From the NCBI GenBank assembly GCA_030834905.1, contig JAUQWZ010000006.1:62001-126000 (forward strand): DNA of 64,000 nucleotides, read 5' to 3'. Shown here one piece after another: positions 1 to 7,647 of this stretch (within the stretch, counting starts at the first letter, position 1; every line of letters starts with the position of its first letter). A model generated the notes under the pieces. The model searched no databases, was not told the DNA's origin, and saw only the letters and a program-made list of their open reading frames with translations. The stretch comes from Aggregatilineales bacterium (GTDB lineage: Bacteria > Chloroflexota > Anaerolineae > Aggregatilineales > Phototrophicaceae). Position numbers and translations under genes: made by a program.

Positions 1-36
1 GGCGCGAATGTGGGTAACCAGAATGCCGACCCGCAT
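1..36 (-). CDS. lysX: LysX-type ATP-grasp ligase, N-terminal 12 codons only
   Basis: Only the first 12 residues (MRVGILVTHIRA) lie in the window; the gene runs off the left edge on the minus strand. The start of LysX/ArgX ligases is typically MRVGxLxxxIR, which matches. LysX joins alpha-aminoadipate (or glutamate in ArgX) to the C-terminal Glu of the carrier protein LysW. The ATG lies 1 nt after the lysW stop codon, so the two are surely co-transcribed. The assignment rests on these few residues plus the adjacent lysW. Confidence 0.7.
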   Translation of the reverse strand, partial: MRVGILVTHIRA

Positions 37-37
37 C

Positions 38-208
38 TCATTCACCCCAGTCTTCTTCAACTTCCGGCGCGCGCTCCAGCGTAACCGGGTTCAGGCTGAT
101 GATTTCGAGTTCCGTCCCGCAGTCAGGACACGGCAACAGCTCGTTCTGCATCACGTCGGCGGGCAGGACAACGACGGCGGCACATTCGGGGCACAGATTT
201 TGAGACAT
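38..208 (-). CDS. lysW: LysW amino-group carrier protein (lysine biosynthesis, alpha-aminoadipate route)
   Basis: A 56-residue acidic protein. It carries two zinc-binding pairs, CPEC (C6, C9) and CPDC (C27, C30), and ends in the diagnostic tail EDWGE, whose terminal Glu is where LysX attaches alpha-aminoadipate. In this family the carrier protects the amino group and presents the intermediate to LysZ, LysY, LysJ and LysK until lysine (or ornithine in the ArgW variant) is released. A strong ribosome binding site AGGAGG (218-223) precedes the ATG. The next gene, lysX, starts 1 nt after the stop. The lysine-codon leader peptides upstream argue that the output here is lysine rather than arginine. 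Family assignment is secure from the zinc motifs, size and tail. Confidence 0.93.
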   Translation of the reverse strand: MSQNLCPECAAVVVLPADVMQNELLPCPDCGTELEIISLNPVTLERAPEVEEDWGE

Positions 209-243
209 ATTCGGTTTCCTCCTGGCGGTTCTGGCGGTCAGAA

Positions 244-284
244 TAAATAAAAACCGCCGTCTCAGAGTAGTATCTGGACGGCGG
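244..284 (-). terminator. Second attenuator terminator before lysW
   Basis: On the minus strand CCGCCGT pairs with ACGGCGG (278-284 with 254-260) and CAGA-type inner bases (273-276 with 263-266) extend the stem. The run TTTTTATTTATT follows directly. It lies between leader peptide 2 and the lysW ribosome binding site, so it would stop the lysW transcript. The segment TCTGGA (315-320, minus strand) just downstream of the Lys codons can pair with TCCAGA in its 5' arm (273-278), giving an antiterminator alternative. Confidence 0.7.
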
Positions 285-311
285 CAGGCACACGATTTCG
301 GCGCAGCACAG

Positions 312-380
312 CTATCCAGAACGGGAGTCCGGCTTCTTGCTCTGCTTCGTCTGGCTGTTTAAAGACCGATACGAGTTCAT
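312..380 (-). CDS. Putative lysine leader peptide 2
   Basis: A 22-codon ORF starting MNSYRSLNSQTKQSKKPD and ending in TAG. GAGG (387-390) lies 6 nt before the ATG as ribosome binding site. It has three Lys codons, two of them adjacent (333-338), and is followed by a terminator hairpin before lysW. The codons after Lys-Lys (CCGGAC) can pair with TCTGG just downstream (hairpin CCGGA/TCTGG), and TCTGGA can instead pair with the terminator. This is the protector/antiterminator/terminator order of classical ribosome-mediated attenuation. It is less Lys-rich than leader 1, so it is less certain. Confidence 0.55.
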   Translation of the reverse strand: MNSYRSLNSQTKQSKKPDSRSG

Positions 381-390
381 TTTGCGCCTC

Positions 391-424
391 ACAACAAAAA
401 AACCCGCCTGTCCGGGCGGGTTTT
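391..424 (-). terminator. First attenuator terminator before lysW (may act on both strands)
   Basis: Perfect 10-bp stem AAAACCCGCC/GGCGGGTTTT (399-408 with 415-424) with a 6-nt loop. On the minus strand it is followed by TTTTTTTGTTGT. It sits 38 nt after the stop codon of leader peptide 1. The segment GGGCTTTTTC (450-459 minus) can pair with GAAAACCC of its 5' arm and so would act as antiterminator. On the plus strand only a short T run follows, so action in that direction is weaker. Confidence 0.85.
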
Positions 425-462
425 CAAGCTGTCATCTCTCAGTGAAAACGAAAAAGCCCAGA

Positions 463-516
463 CTACAGGTCGGGTTGGGTCTTCTTCGCCTTCTTGATCA
501 AGCCAAAATTCAACAT
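463..516 (-). CDS. Lysine leader peptide 1 (attenuation control of lysW)
   Basis: A 17-codon ORF encoding MLNFGLIKKAKKTQPDL and ending in TAG. Four of 17 codons are AAG (Lys) and sit in one block at 481-495. A modest ribosome binding site AGCAGG lies 9 nt upstream, and a good promoter ends about 30 nt upstream. A ribosome stalled on the Lys block would cover 469-480 (CCCAACCCGAC). This would free GGGCTTTTTC (450-459) to pair with the 5' arm of the terminator at 391-424. Attenuation of lysine genes through a leader peptide is known in Thermus. The peptide itself has no further function. Confidence 0.75.
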   Translation of the reverse strand: MLNFGLIKKAKKTQPDL

Positions 517-546
517 GGTTTGTTGCCTGCTGAAAGTACAGTGACC

Positions 547-576
547 AGCATACGATATTTCGAACCACGAAAGCAA
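547..576 (-). promoter_or_regulatory. Promoter of the lysW leader
   Basis: On the minus strand TTGCTT (571-576) and TATGCT (547-552) are separated by 18 nt. The predicted start site is near 540, about 24 nt before leader peptide 1. No other good sigma-70-like pair was seen between here and lysW, so lysW is probably expressed through both attenuators. Confidence 0.55.
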
Positions 577-708
577 CGTGCAGAATCGCCAAACCTGCTT
601 GTGCAGTTCGACACAGTGGTCACCATCAGCCCGTCATCTTCTGCGACAAATCCATTCCGGCGCTAAAATAGACGCCAGTTTCCGCTGATGTCCACAGAAG
701 GCTAAACC

Positions 709-1680
709 ATGTATGACGTCGTGACCCTGGGCGAAACGCTGATCCGCCTGACTCCGCCCAATTTCCGGCTTCTGGAACAAACCGATCTGCTGACCATGTA
801 CGTCGCGGGCAGCGAATCGAACGTCGCGGTCGGGCTGGCGCGGCTTGGGCTGTCCGTCTGCTGGCTCTCCCGGCTGACCGACAATGCCATCGGTCATTAC
901 ACAACCAGCCGCATCGGCGGACACGGCGTAGACGTCTCGCGCGTCATCTGGACGACTGAAGACCGGGTTGGGCTGTATTTCGTCGAAGAAGGGCGGCTGC
1001 CGCGCAGCAGCAGCGTGCTCTATGACCGCCGCCATTCCGCCATGAGCCAGATGCAGCCGGATGACCTGCCCGCCGACCTGTTCGTTCCCGGCGCGTCACG
1101 GCTGCTCCACCTCAGCGGCATCACCCCGGCGTTGGGCAGCCGCGCCGCCGCCACTTTCCGGCACGCCTTTGAACTGGCGAAAGCCGCCGGTTGGCAAGTG
1201 AGCTTTGATCTGAATTTCCGAGGCAAGCTGTGGACGGAAGCCGAAGCCCGCGCCTGCTATGAACAGTATCTGCCGCAGTCGGACATCATCATCACCCCAA
1301 TGGGCGACGCGCGCCGCATCTTCGGTTGGGACGGCGACGCCGCCGCCGTCCTCAACAAGCTTCACCAGCGCTGCCCTCAGGCTGTCGCCGTCCTTACGCT
1401 GGGGGCAGACGGCGCGGCAGCGTGTGATCCATCCGGCGAGCACTATCACCAGCCCGTCTTTCCCGCCGAACAGATCGACCGCATCGGCGGCGGCGATGCC
1501 TTTGACGCGGGCTTCCTCTACAGCGTCCTTCGCGGGGATAATACGCCGACGGCGCTGCGCTGGGGTGCTGCCGTCGCCGCGCTCAAGTACACCATTCCGG
1601 GGGATATGCCCGTTGTCAATCATGCCGACGTGCTGCGGCTGGTCGAAAGCGGCAGCAGCAGCGCCACCATCGTGCGCTGA
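709..1680 (+). CDS. kdgK: PfkB-family sugar kinase, probably 2-keto-3-deoxygluconate kinase
   Basis: The 323-residue protein has the PfkB (ribokinase) fold. The N-terminal part MYDVVTLGETLIRLTP matches KDG kinases, with the substrate-side motif GSESNVAVGLARLG near residues 35-48. The C-terminal ATP/anion-hole motif is DRIGGGDAFDAGF near residues 258-270, whose Asp is the catalytic base. KDG kinases phosphorylate 2-keto-3-deoxygluconate for the Entner-Doudoroff or uronate routes. Fructokinase or another sugar specificity cannot be excluded, because no pathway partner is adjacent. The gene diverges from lysW and converges with purN, 8 nt apart with no visible terminator. Confidence 0.7.
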   Translation: MYDVVTLGETLIRLTPPNFRLLEQTDLLTMYVAGSESNVAVGLARLGLSVCWLSRLTDNAIGHYTTSRIGGHGVDVSRVIWTTEDRVGLYFVEEGRLPRSSSVLYDRRHSAMSQMQPDDLPADLFVPGASRLLHLSGITPALGSRAAATFRHAFELAKAAGWQVSFDLNFRGKLWTEAEARACYEQYLPQSDIIITPMGDARRIFGWDGDAAAVLNKLHQRCPQAVAVLTLGADGAAACDPSGEHYHQPVFPAEQIDRIGGGDAFDAGFLYSVLRGDNTPTALRWGAAVAALKYTIPGDMPVVNHADVLRLVESGSSSATIVR

Positions 1681-1688
1681 GGGAAACG

Positions 1689-2285
1689 CTACATGCTCTG
1701 ACAGGCGGCGCGAACCGCCTCGACGATCAGGCGGTGTTCGGCATCGTGCAGCCGCGCCTCGAACCTCTCCAGCGTGTCATCGGGTAAAATGGGGACAATG
1801 TGCTGCGCGATGACGCGCCCGGCGTCCACTTCGGGGATGACCTCATGCACCATGCAGCCGCCATGCCGCGTCTCGCCGCGCTGGAACGCCTCGTAGCTTC
1901 GGCGGATGGCGTCTATCCCCGGAAATGTGCCCGGCAGCGCCGGATGCAGGTTGATGACGCGGTTCGGAAAACAGTTTAGAAAGGCGGGGCTGAAAACATG
2001 CATCCAGCCCGCCAGCACAATCAGATCAGGCTGCGCCAGCCGCACCCGTTCGGTGAGGTCGCGGTCATAGTCCTCGCGGCTGCGCCCGCCTTCAGTATAG
2101 GGTTTCAGCGGAAAGTAGAGGGTTGGCACGTTCGCCTGCTCTGCCCGCGCCAGCCCATACGCCGCCCTGCGGTTCGAGACGACCAACACGATTTCGCCGT
2201 TCAACTGCCCGGCGGAAATCGCATCCAGCAGCGCCTGCAAATTGGTTCCCGATCCAGAGATCAGCACGACAATGCGCCCAGCCAT
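1689..2285 (-). CDS. purN: Phosphoribosylglycinamide formyltransferase
   Basis: The 198-residue enzyme transfers a formyl group from 10-formyl-THF to GAR, the third step of purine synthesis. The N-terminus IVVLISGSGTNLQALLDA is the phosphate-binding loop. The catalytic Asn-His pair lies in NLHPALPGTFPG, and the catalytic Asp in the segment PEVDAGRVIAQ. Length is normal for the family. It is the last gene of the pur operon, 3 nt after purM. Confidence 0.96.
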   Translation of the reverse strand: MAGRIVVLISGSGTNLQALLDAISAGQLNGEIVLVVSNRRAAYGLARAEQANVPTLYFPLKPYTEGGRSREDYDRDLTERVRLAQPDLIVLAGWMHVFSPAFLNCFPNRVINLHPALPGTFPGIDAIRRSYEAFQRGETRHGGCMVHEVIPEVDAGRVIAQHIVPILPDDTLERFEARLHDAEHRLIVEAVRAACQSM

Positions 2286-2288
2286 GCC

Positions 2289-3305
2289 CTACCCTTCCGC
2301 CAGCGTGACCCGCTTGCTGCCCGCCACGATTTCACCGACCACAGCCGCGTCCGGCAGCAGCGCCAGCGCCAGTTGTGCCTGTTCCGGCGGCACGACGACC
2401 AGCATCCCCAACCCCATGTTGAATACGTGGAACATCTCATCATCGGGAACAGCGCCCAGACGCTGAATCAGCGCGAACACCGGCGGCACCTGCCACGAGC
2501 CGCGCCGGATCACCGCGCCGGTGCCGTCGGGGAGAATACGCGGCAAATTATCGATCAGACCGCCGCCGGTGATGTGCGCCAGCCCGGACACGGCAGCGCC
2601 GCCGTCCCACAGCCGCCGCGCCGGTTCAAGATAGCAGCGATGCACCGCCAGCAGCGTTTCGCCAATGCTGCCGCCGAGGTCTTCGCGGAACTCATGCCAG
2701 TCGAGATCATCCAGCACCCGACGCGCCAGCGAGTAACCGTTGGTATGCAGCCCCGATGACGGCAGCCCGATGATGGCGTCTCCGGGAGTGATGCGCGATC
2801 CGTCGATGATCGACTCGCGCTCGACCAGACCGATGATCGTCCCCACCAGATCGATTTCGCCGGGTTGATAGACGCCGGGCATCTCGGCTGTTTCACCGCC
2901 CAGCAGCGCGCAGCCAACCGTCTGGCAGGTTTCGGCAGCGCCAGTCACGACCGCCGCGATCTGTTCGGGATTCAGGCTCGATGAAGCGACGTAATCGAGG
3001 AAGAACAGCGGGCGCGCGCCCTGCACCAGAATGTCGTTGACGCAGTGGCTGACCAGATCGCGTCCGATGGTGTCCCAGCGCCCCATCCGGGCGGCGACCT
3101 TGGTCTTGGTGCCCACGCCGTCGGTCGAGGCGACCAGCACCGGCGCAGCCATCGCTTTGAGCGCCGCGGCGTCGAACAAGCCGCCAAACGCGCCGATCCC
3201 CGCCAGCACTTCAGCGCCGTAGGTCGCTCTGACCGCCGACGCCATCAGCGCCGTCGCCCGCGCTCCGGCGGCGATATCCACGCCTGACTGAGCATAACTG
3301 TTCAA
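2289..3305 (-). CDS. purM: Phosphoribosylformylglycinamidine cyclo-ligase (AIR synthetase)
   Basis: The 338-residue protein carries the PurM signatures: the ATP-binding segment VASTDGVGTKTKVA near residues 58-71, VNDILVQGA near 89-97, and GGETAEMPGVY near 136-146. It closes FGAM to AIR with ATP in the fifth step of purine synthesis, and works as a dimer in the cytoplasm. Its ATG overlaps the purD stop codon by 4 nt, indicating translational coupling. Length and motifs are normal. Confidence 0.97.
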   Translation of the reverse strand: MNSYAQSGVDIAAGARATALMASAVRATYGAEVLAGIGAFGGLFDAAALKAMAAPVLVASTDGVGTKTKVAARMGRWDTIGRDLVSHCVNDILVQGARPLFFLDYVASSSLNPEQIAAVVTGAAETCQTVGCALLGGETAEMPGVYQPGEIDLVGTIIGLVERESIIDGSRITPGDAIIGLPSSGLHTNGYSLARRVLDDLDWHEFREDLGGSIGETLLAVHRCYLEPARRLWDGGAAVSGLAHITGGGLIDNLPRILPDGTGAVIRRGSWQVPPVFALIQRLGAVPDDEMFHVFNMGLGMLVVVPPEQAQLALALLPDAAVVGEIVAGSKRVTLAEG

Positions 3306-4630
3306 CTGGACTGCTCCTGATAGGTCAAGCCAATATCACGGCGGTAGTGTTTGCCCTCAAAATTAATCTGCTCGATGTGGGCGTAAGCGCGCCGCAGCGC
3401 TTCGGGCAGATCATCCCCGATGCCGCTGACCGACAGCACCCGCCCGCCCGCCGTCACGACCTGTCCATTCAAACGGGCTGTTCCGGCGTGGAAGACAACA
3501 GCGTTTTCAGGCTGCGCGTCCAGCCCGCTGATAGGCAGCCCGGTTGGATAGTCGCCCGGATAGCCCGGCGACGACAGGACTACCGCCGCGCACGCGCCGC
3601 GCCGCCAGTGTGTTCCCACTTCGTCCAGCCGCCCTTCAACGCAGGCGGTCAGAATCTCGTACAAGTCGGCGTCCAGCAGCGGCAGAATCGCCTGCGTTTC
3701 GGGGTCGCCAAAGCGGCAGTTAAATTCCAGCACTTTGGGACCATCAGTCGTCAGCATCAGTCCGGCGTACAGCACGCCAACGTAAGGCGTGCCGATGCGC
3801 TTGGGCAGGCGCGTAACCGTCCGGCGCAGCAGATCGTGAATCGGACGGATGATGTCGTAGGCAATGCCGGGTACCGGGGCGAATGCCCCCATGCCGCCGG
3901 TATTGGGTCCCTCGTCGCCATCAAAGATGCGTTTGTGATCGCGCGAGAACGGCATCATCTCGATGTTTTCGCCGTCGCAGAACGCCAGCGCCGAAAGTTC
4001 CTGACCTTCGAGCCGTTCCTCGACGATCACCCGACGCCCGGCAGCGCCAAACTCATGTTCAACCAGACACCGCCGCAGCGCGATCTCGGCGTCCTCTGCC
4101 GTGTCGCAGACCACCACGCCCTTGCCAGCCGCCAGCCCATCCGCCTTGACGACCACCGGCTTGCCCAGATCGCGCACGTACCTGGCAGCCGAGTCGTAAT
4201 CGGTAAACGTCTCGTATTCCGCCGTCGGGATGCCGTTGCCGCGCATAAAGGCTTTGCTGAAATGCTTTGACCATTCAAGCTGCGCCGCGTCCTTCGCCGG
4301 ACCAAACGCCTTCAGCCCGGCGCGCTCAAAAGCATCGACAATTCCCAGCGACAGCGATAGTTCGGGACCGATGACCGTCAGATCGATCTGCTGGTCGCGG
4401 GCGAACGCCACCAGCGCCGGGATATCATCGGCGGGAATGGGCACATTCGCTGACGACGCGCGCGGCTGCCAGCCAGCAGCATCCGGGTTGGCGTGCCATT
4501 CAGTTCCCGCATTGCCGGGAGCGACGAACACCTGACCCACCTGCGGTGACTGCGCCAGCGCCCACGCCAGCGCGTGCTCGCGCCCGCCCGATCCAACCAC
4601 TAAAACAGATTTCAAACCTAATCTCCCCAT
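3302..4630 (-). CDS. purD: Phosphoribosylamine-glycine ligase
   Basis: ATP-grasp enzyme joining glycine to phosphoribosylamine, the second purine step. Visible features are the N-terminal SVLVVGSGGREHALAWAL loop, the ATP-grasp segment PVVVKADGLAAGKGVVV around residues 140-160, and the C-terminal EFNCRFGDPETQ metal/ATP region. The ATG at 4630 would overlap purF by 13 nt. A TTG at 4615 would give MKSVLVVGSGG, the usual family start, and leaves a 2-nt gap after the purF stop, so it may be the true start. Full length otherwise. Confidence 0.96.
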   Translation of the reverse strand: MGRLGLKSVLVVGSGGREHALAWALAQSPQVGQVFVAPGNAGTEWHANPDAAGWQPRASSANVPIPADDIPALVAFARDQQIDLTVIGPELSLSLGIVDAFERAGLKAFGPAKDAAQLEWSKHFSKAFMRGNGIPTAEYETFTDYDSAARYVRDLGKPVVVKADGLAAGKGVVVCDTAEDAEIALRRCLVEHEFGAAGRRVIVEERLEGQELSALAFCDGENIEMMPFSRDHKRIFDGDEGPNTGGMGAFAPVPGIAYDIIRPIHDLLRRTVTRLPKRIGTPYVGVLYAGLMLTTDGPKVLEFNCRFGDPETQAILPLLDADLYEILTACVEGRLDEVGTHWRRGACAAVVLSSPGYPGDYPTGLPISGLDAQPENAVVFHAGTARLNGQVVTAGGRVLSVSGIGDDLPEALRRAYAHIEQINFEGKHYRRDIGLTYQEQSS

Positions 4631-6120
4631 GTTGCCTCAAACAACTTTTTATCGCGATCTTCTTCAAACAGCCAGCCGGGTATCGGAATCGGATAGCTGC
4701 CGGAGAAGCAGGCGTTACAGTGACCGCCGTCTGTTTCGACTGCCGATTCCAGTTCCGGCGTTTGCTCGATACACGCCATCATCCCTTCCAGGCTCAGGTA
4801 AGCCAGGCTGTCCGCGCCGATGGCGGCGCAGATATCCTGCACGTTCATCTGATGAGCGATCAACTGCTTGCGCGTCGCCATATCCACGCCCATAAAACAC
4901 GGGTGGCGCACCGGCGGCGATGAGACGCGCACGTGAACTTCAGTCGCGCCGCCCGCGCGAATCAACTGCACCAGCGGACCCGCCGTATTGCCGCGCACGA
5001 TGGAGTCGTCAATCAGGATCACCCGCTTGCCCGCCAGATTCGACGGCAGCGGGTTGAATTTCAGTTGGATGCCCACTTTCCGCAAATCGTCGTCTGGCTG
5101 GATAAACGTCCGTCCGATGTAGCGATTCTTGATCAGTCCTTCGGTGAATGGCAGCCCACTCTCCAGACTGTAGCCAATCGCCGCCGGCGTCGATGAGTCC
5201 GGCACCGGCACAACAATATCCGCCTCGGCAGGCGCTTCACAGGCAAGCTGCCGCCCGAACCGCTGGCGCACTTCGTGGATAACCTGCCCTTCCATCAACG
5301 AATCGGGACGGGCGAAATAGACGTATTCAAACGAGCACAGGGAACGGCGGCGCGGCGCGTGTCCCATCGCCGACGACACGCCTTCGGCGTCCAGCCGCAC
5401 GATCTCGCCCGGCTCGACCTCGCGCAGATAACGCGCGCCGATGGTTTGCAGCGCGCTCGATTCCGAGGCAGCGACGTAGCCGCCGTCCAGTTCACCCAGG
5501 CACAGCGGGCGCAAGCCATACGGATCGCGCACCGCGTAGACGGCGCTGCGGGTGAGGATGGTCAGCGAATACGCGCCTTCCGCCACCTGCATCAGCGCCC
5601 GGATTCGGGCTTGCCAGCGGTCGCCAGTATCGTCCAGCCGCCGGTTATTGCCCCACACTTCCGGCGGCGACGCCAGCGCCTGCGTCAGCACTTCGCTGTC
5701 GGTGGTCGATGACAGCCCGACGCCGCGTTCGAGCAGGCGGTAGCGAAGCTCCAGCGCGTTGGTGAGGTTGCCGTTGTGCGCCACCCCCAAAGGACCATAA
5801 ATCGTGTCGATCAGGTACGGCTGGACGTTGCGGACGTGCGACGAACCGGTGGTCGAGTAGCGGTTGTGTCCAATCGCCAGATGTCCCTTCAGCGGGTTCA
5901 GGTTGTCTTCGTTGAAGACCTGCGAAACCAGCCCCATCTCTTTGTGGATGTAGGCGGATTTGCCGTCACAGGTGGCGATACCGGCGCTCTCCTGCCCGCG
6001 GTGCTGCAAGGCATACAGCCCAAAGAACGTCAGCCGCGCCACGTCGCGCCCGGCGGCATAAATACCAAAGATACCGCACGCCTCGCGCGGACGATCCAGC
6101 TCGTCGTTCAATTCGTCCAC
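4618..6120 (-). CDS. purF: Amidophosphoribosyltransferase
   Basis: First committed enzyme of purine synthesis (PRPP plus glutamine to phosphoribosylamine). I chose the GTG at 6120 because AGAGGAG lies 5-6 nt upstream; a longer frame begins with GTG at 6183 but has only a weak site. The start gives a 14-residue propeptide ending PREA, then the catalytic Cys of CGIFGIY, as in the Bacillus-type enzyme that matures by self-cleavage. LTFFGLYALQHRGQESAGIA is the glutaminase domain, and VILIDDSIVRGNT the PRPP loop. Cys residues near the C-terminus (HCNACFSGSYP) suggest the Fe-S-bearing type. Product length is 500 residues. Confidence 0.96.
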   Translation of the reverse strand: MDELNDELDRPREACGIFGIYAAGRDVARLTFFGLYALQHRGQESAGIATCDGKSAYIHKEMGLVSQVFNEDNLNPLKGHLAIGHNRYSTTGSSHVRNVQPYLIDTIYGPLGVAHNGNLTNALELRYRLLERGVGLSSTTDSEVLTQALASPPEVWGNNRRLDDTGDRWQARIRALMQVAEGAYSLTILTRSAVYAVRDPYGLRPLCLGELDGGYVAASESSALQTIGARYLREVEPGEIVRLDAEGVSSAMGHAPRRRSLCSFEYVYFARPDSLMEGQVIHEVRQRFGRQLACEAPAEADIVVPVPDSSTPAAIGYSLESGLPFTEGLIKNRYIGRTFIQPDDDLRKVGIQLKFNPLPSNLAGKRVILIDDSIVRGNTAGPLVQLIRAGGATEVHVRVSSPPVRHPCFMGVDMATRKQLIAHQMNVQDICAAIGADSLAYLSLEGMMACIEQTPELESAVETDGGHCNACFSGSYPIPIPGWLFEEDRDKKLFEATWGD

Positions 6121-6186
6121 ATTTTCTCCTCTGCGGTTTCCTGCTGATTGCTGCCTTAACCGAGTCGTCCGAATCGCCCTCACCGG

Positions 6187-6666
6187 CTACCCTTGCAAAT
6201 CCGCGTCGGCTGCCAGCAGCCGTTCTGCGTTCTGGCGCTGGAAGGCGGCTACCTTTTGGCGGATAGCAGCGTCGGTCAGACCAAAGATCTTGGCGGCAGC
6301 CAGCGCCGCCCCTTCCCCATCGAGGATGACAGCGGGCGCGACCCCGCTGGGCATCCGCAGAGACGAGTAAATGTCCGCGCCGCCAAAGGCATCCGACAGC
6401 GGCGGGCAGGCGATCACTGGCGAAGCGACCTGCGCGTCCACCAGCCCACTTAGGGCATTGGAGCGCCCGGCGATGGTCACATAGACTTTCGGGCGCGGAT
6501 TGGCTTCGTACTGGCGCAATAGATCCAGCAGATAGACCGGGACTTTGTGCGCCGAGGCGATTCGGATCTCAGATTCGATCCCAAACTTCGCCAGCGCCCC
6601 GGCGATTATCTGGGCGTGTTTGAGATCCGACTTTGACCCCATCAGAATGGGCACTAACGGCTGCAT
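6187..6666 (-). CDS. purE: AIR carboxylase, class II-type PurE
   Basis: The 159-residue protein has the PurE fold with GSKSDLKHA near residue 10 and SAHKVP near residue 39. Where class I enzymes have the AGxAAHLPG loop, it reads TIAGRSNALSGLVDAQ, then PVIACPPLSDAFGGADIYSSLRMPSG. GRSN, SCPP/ACPP and SSLRxPSG are hallmarks of the class II enzymes, including the vertebrate PAICS domain. Class II PurE carboxylates AIR directly with CO2, so no PurK is needed, and indeed purK is absent from this otherwise complete-looking cluster. It abuts purC, the partner to which it is fused in vertebrates. The biochemistry is inferred. Confidence 0.92.
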   Translation of the reverse strand: MQPLVPILMGSKSDLKHAQIIAGALAKFGIESEIRIASAHKVPVYLLDLLRQYEANPRPKVYVTIAGRSNALSGLVDAQVASPVIACPPLSDAFGGADIYSSLRMPSGVAPAVILDGEGAALAAAKIFGLTDAAIRQKVAAFQRQNAERLLAADADLQG

Positions 6667-7635
6667 TTATACCTCCACCTTTGCCCGATATGCCGACAGA
6701 CTGCGCCGGATGCGTTCGGCGGCGGGCTGCTGTCCCGGCTCAAATGTCGCGCCGGTCAGCCGTTCGTAGGCGGCAATGTAGCGCCCGGCAGCCGTCGCGA
6801 TCAACTCGTCCGGCATCTCCGGCGCTGCGCCTTCACCTCGATACCCCCGACTTACAAACCACTCGCGCAGAAACTCCTTGTCGAAGTTCTTCGGCTCGCC
6901 GCCCTGCCCGTAGCTCTCCGCCGTCCAGTAGCGGCTGGAATCGGGCGTGTGGACTTCGTCAATCAGCACCAGCCGCCCATCCACCAGCCCAAACTCGTAC
7001 TTGGTATCGACCAGAATTAAGCCCGCGTCCCGCGCCACCTGCTGCCCACGGGCAAATACTGCCAGCGCGGCGGTTTCGACCTGTTCCCACAAGGACTGCT
7101 CGACCAGACCGCGCCCGATGATCTCATCGCGGGTCAGCCGTTCATCGTGCGCCCCGCCGGTGGCTTTGGTGGTCGGCGTGATGATCGGCGCTGGCAGGGC
7201 GTCATTCTTCTTCAAGCCGTCCGGCAGCGAAATCCCGTAAGGCTGGCGTTCGCCGCTGGCATACAGTGTCCACAGCGAGGTGCTGGTGACTCCGGTCATA
7301 TAACCGCGCACGATAACTTCGACCGGCAGCGGCTGCGCCTCGTGGGCGACGGTCACGTTTGGGTCGGGCACGTTGATGACGTGACTCTCGACCACGTCGG
7401 ACACCTGCTCGAACCACCAGGCGCTCAACTGATTCAGCACCTGCCCTTTGTATGGAATCGTGTCCAGCACCCGGTCGAACGCTGAAACGCGGTCGGTCGT
7501 GATGAGGATGCGCCTTCCCTCAACCGAGTACAGATCGCGCACCTTGCCGGTCTGCTTCTCGCCCCACCCGTCCAGATCAACCGACTGGAGCGCGTGGGGA
7601 ATCGCCTGAACTAACTGATCGTGACTGAGTGTCAT
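6667..7635 (-). CDS. purC: SAICAR synthetase
   Basis: The 322-residue enzyme condenses CAIR with aspartate using ATP. Seen are GKVRDLYSVEGRRILITTDRVSAFD near residues 30-54 (nucleotide loop and SAICAR signature), the segment VEVIVRGYMTGV near residue 106, and the C-terminal signature LVDTKYEFGL followed by LIDEVHTPDSSRYW. It is longer than the roughly 240-residue E. coli form and resembles the about 300-residue type of yeast and some bacteria. It lies 12 nt after purL and directly touches purE. Confidence 0.96.
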   Translation of the reverse strand: MTLSHDQLVQAIPHALQSVDLDGWGEKQTGKVRDLYSVEGRRILITTDRVSAFDRVLDTIPYKGQVLNQLSAWWFEQVSDVVESHVINVPDPNVTVAHEAQPLPVEVIVRGYMTGVTSTSLWTLYASGERQPYGISLPDGLKKNDALPAPIITPTTKATGGAHDERLTRDEIIGRGLVEQSLWEQVETAALAVFARGQQVARDAGLILVDTKYEFGLVDGRLVLIDEVHTPDSSRYWTAESYGQGGEPKNFDKEFLREWFVSRGYRGEGAAPEMPDELIATAAGRYIAAYERLTGATFEPGQQPAAERIRRSLSAYRAKVEV

Positions 7636-7647
7636 GCTTGCCCCTTG

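Noticed and set aside
8..250. An 80-codon open frame on the plus strand over lysW
   Set aside because: The minus strand encodes LysW with both zinc pairs and the EDWGE tail; the plus frame shows nothing.
337..666. A 109-codon open frame on the plus strand before the sugar kinase
   Set aside because: It covers the lysW leader, terminators and promoter on the other strand and has no ribosome site or motif.
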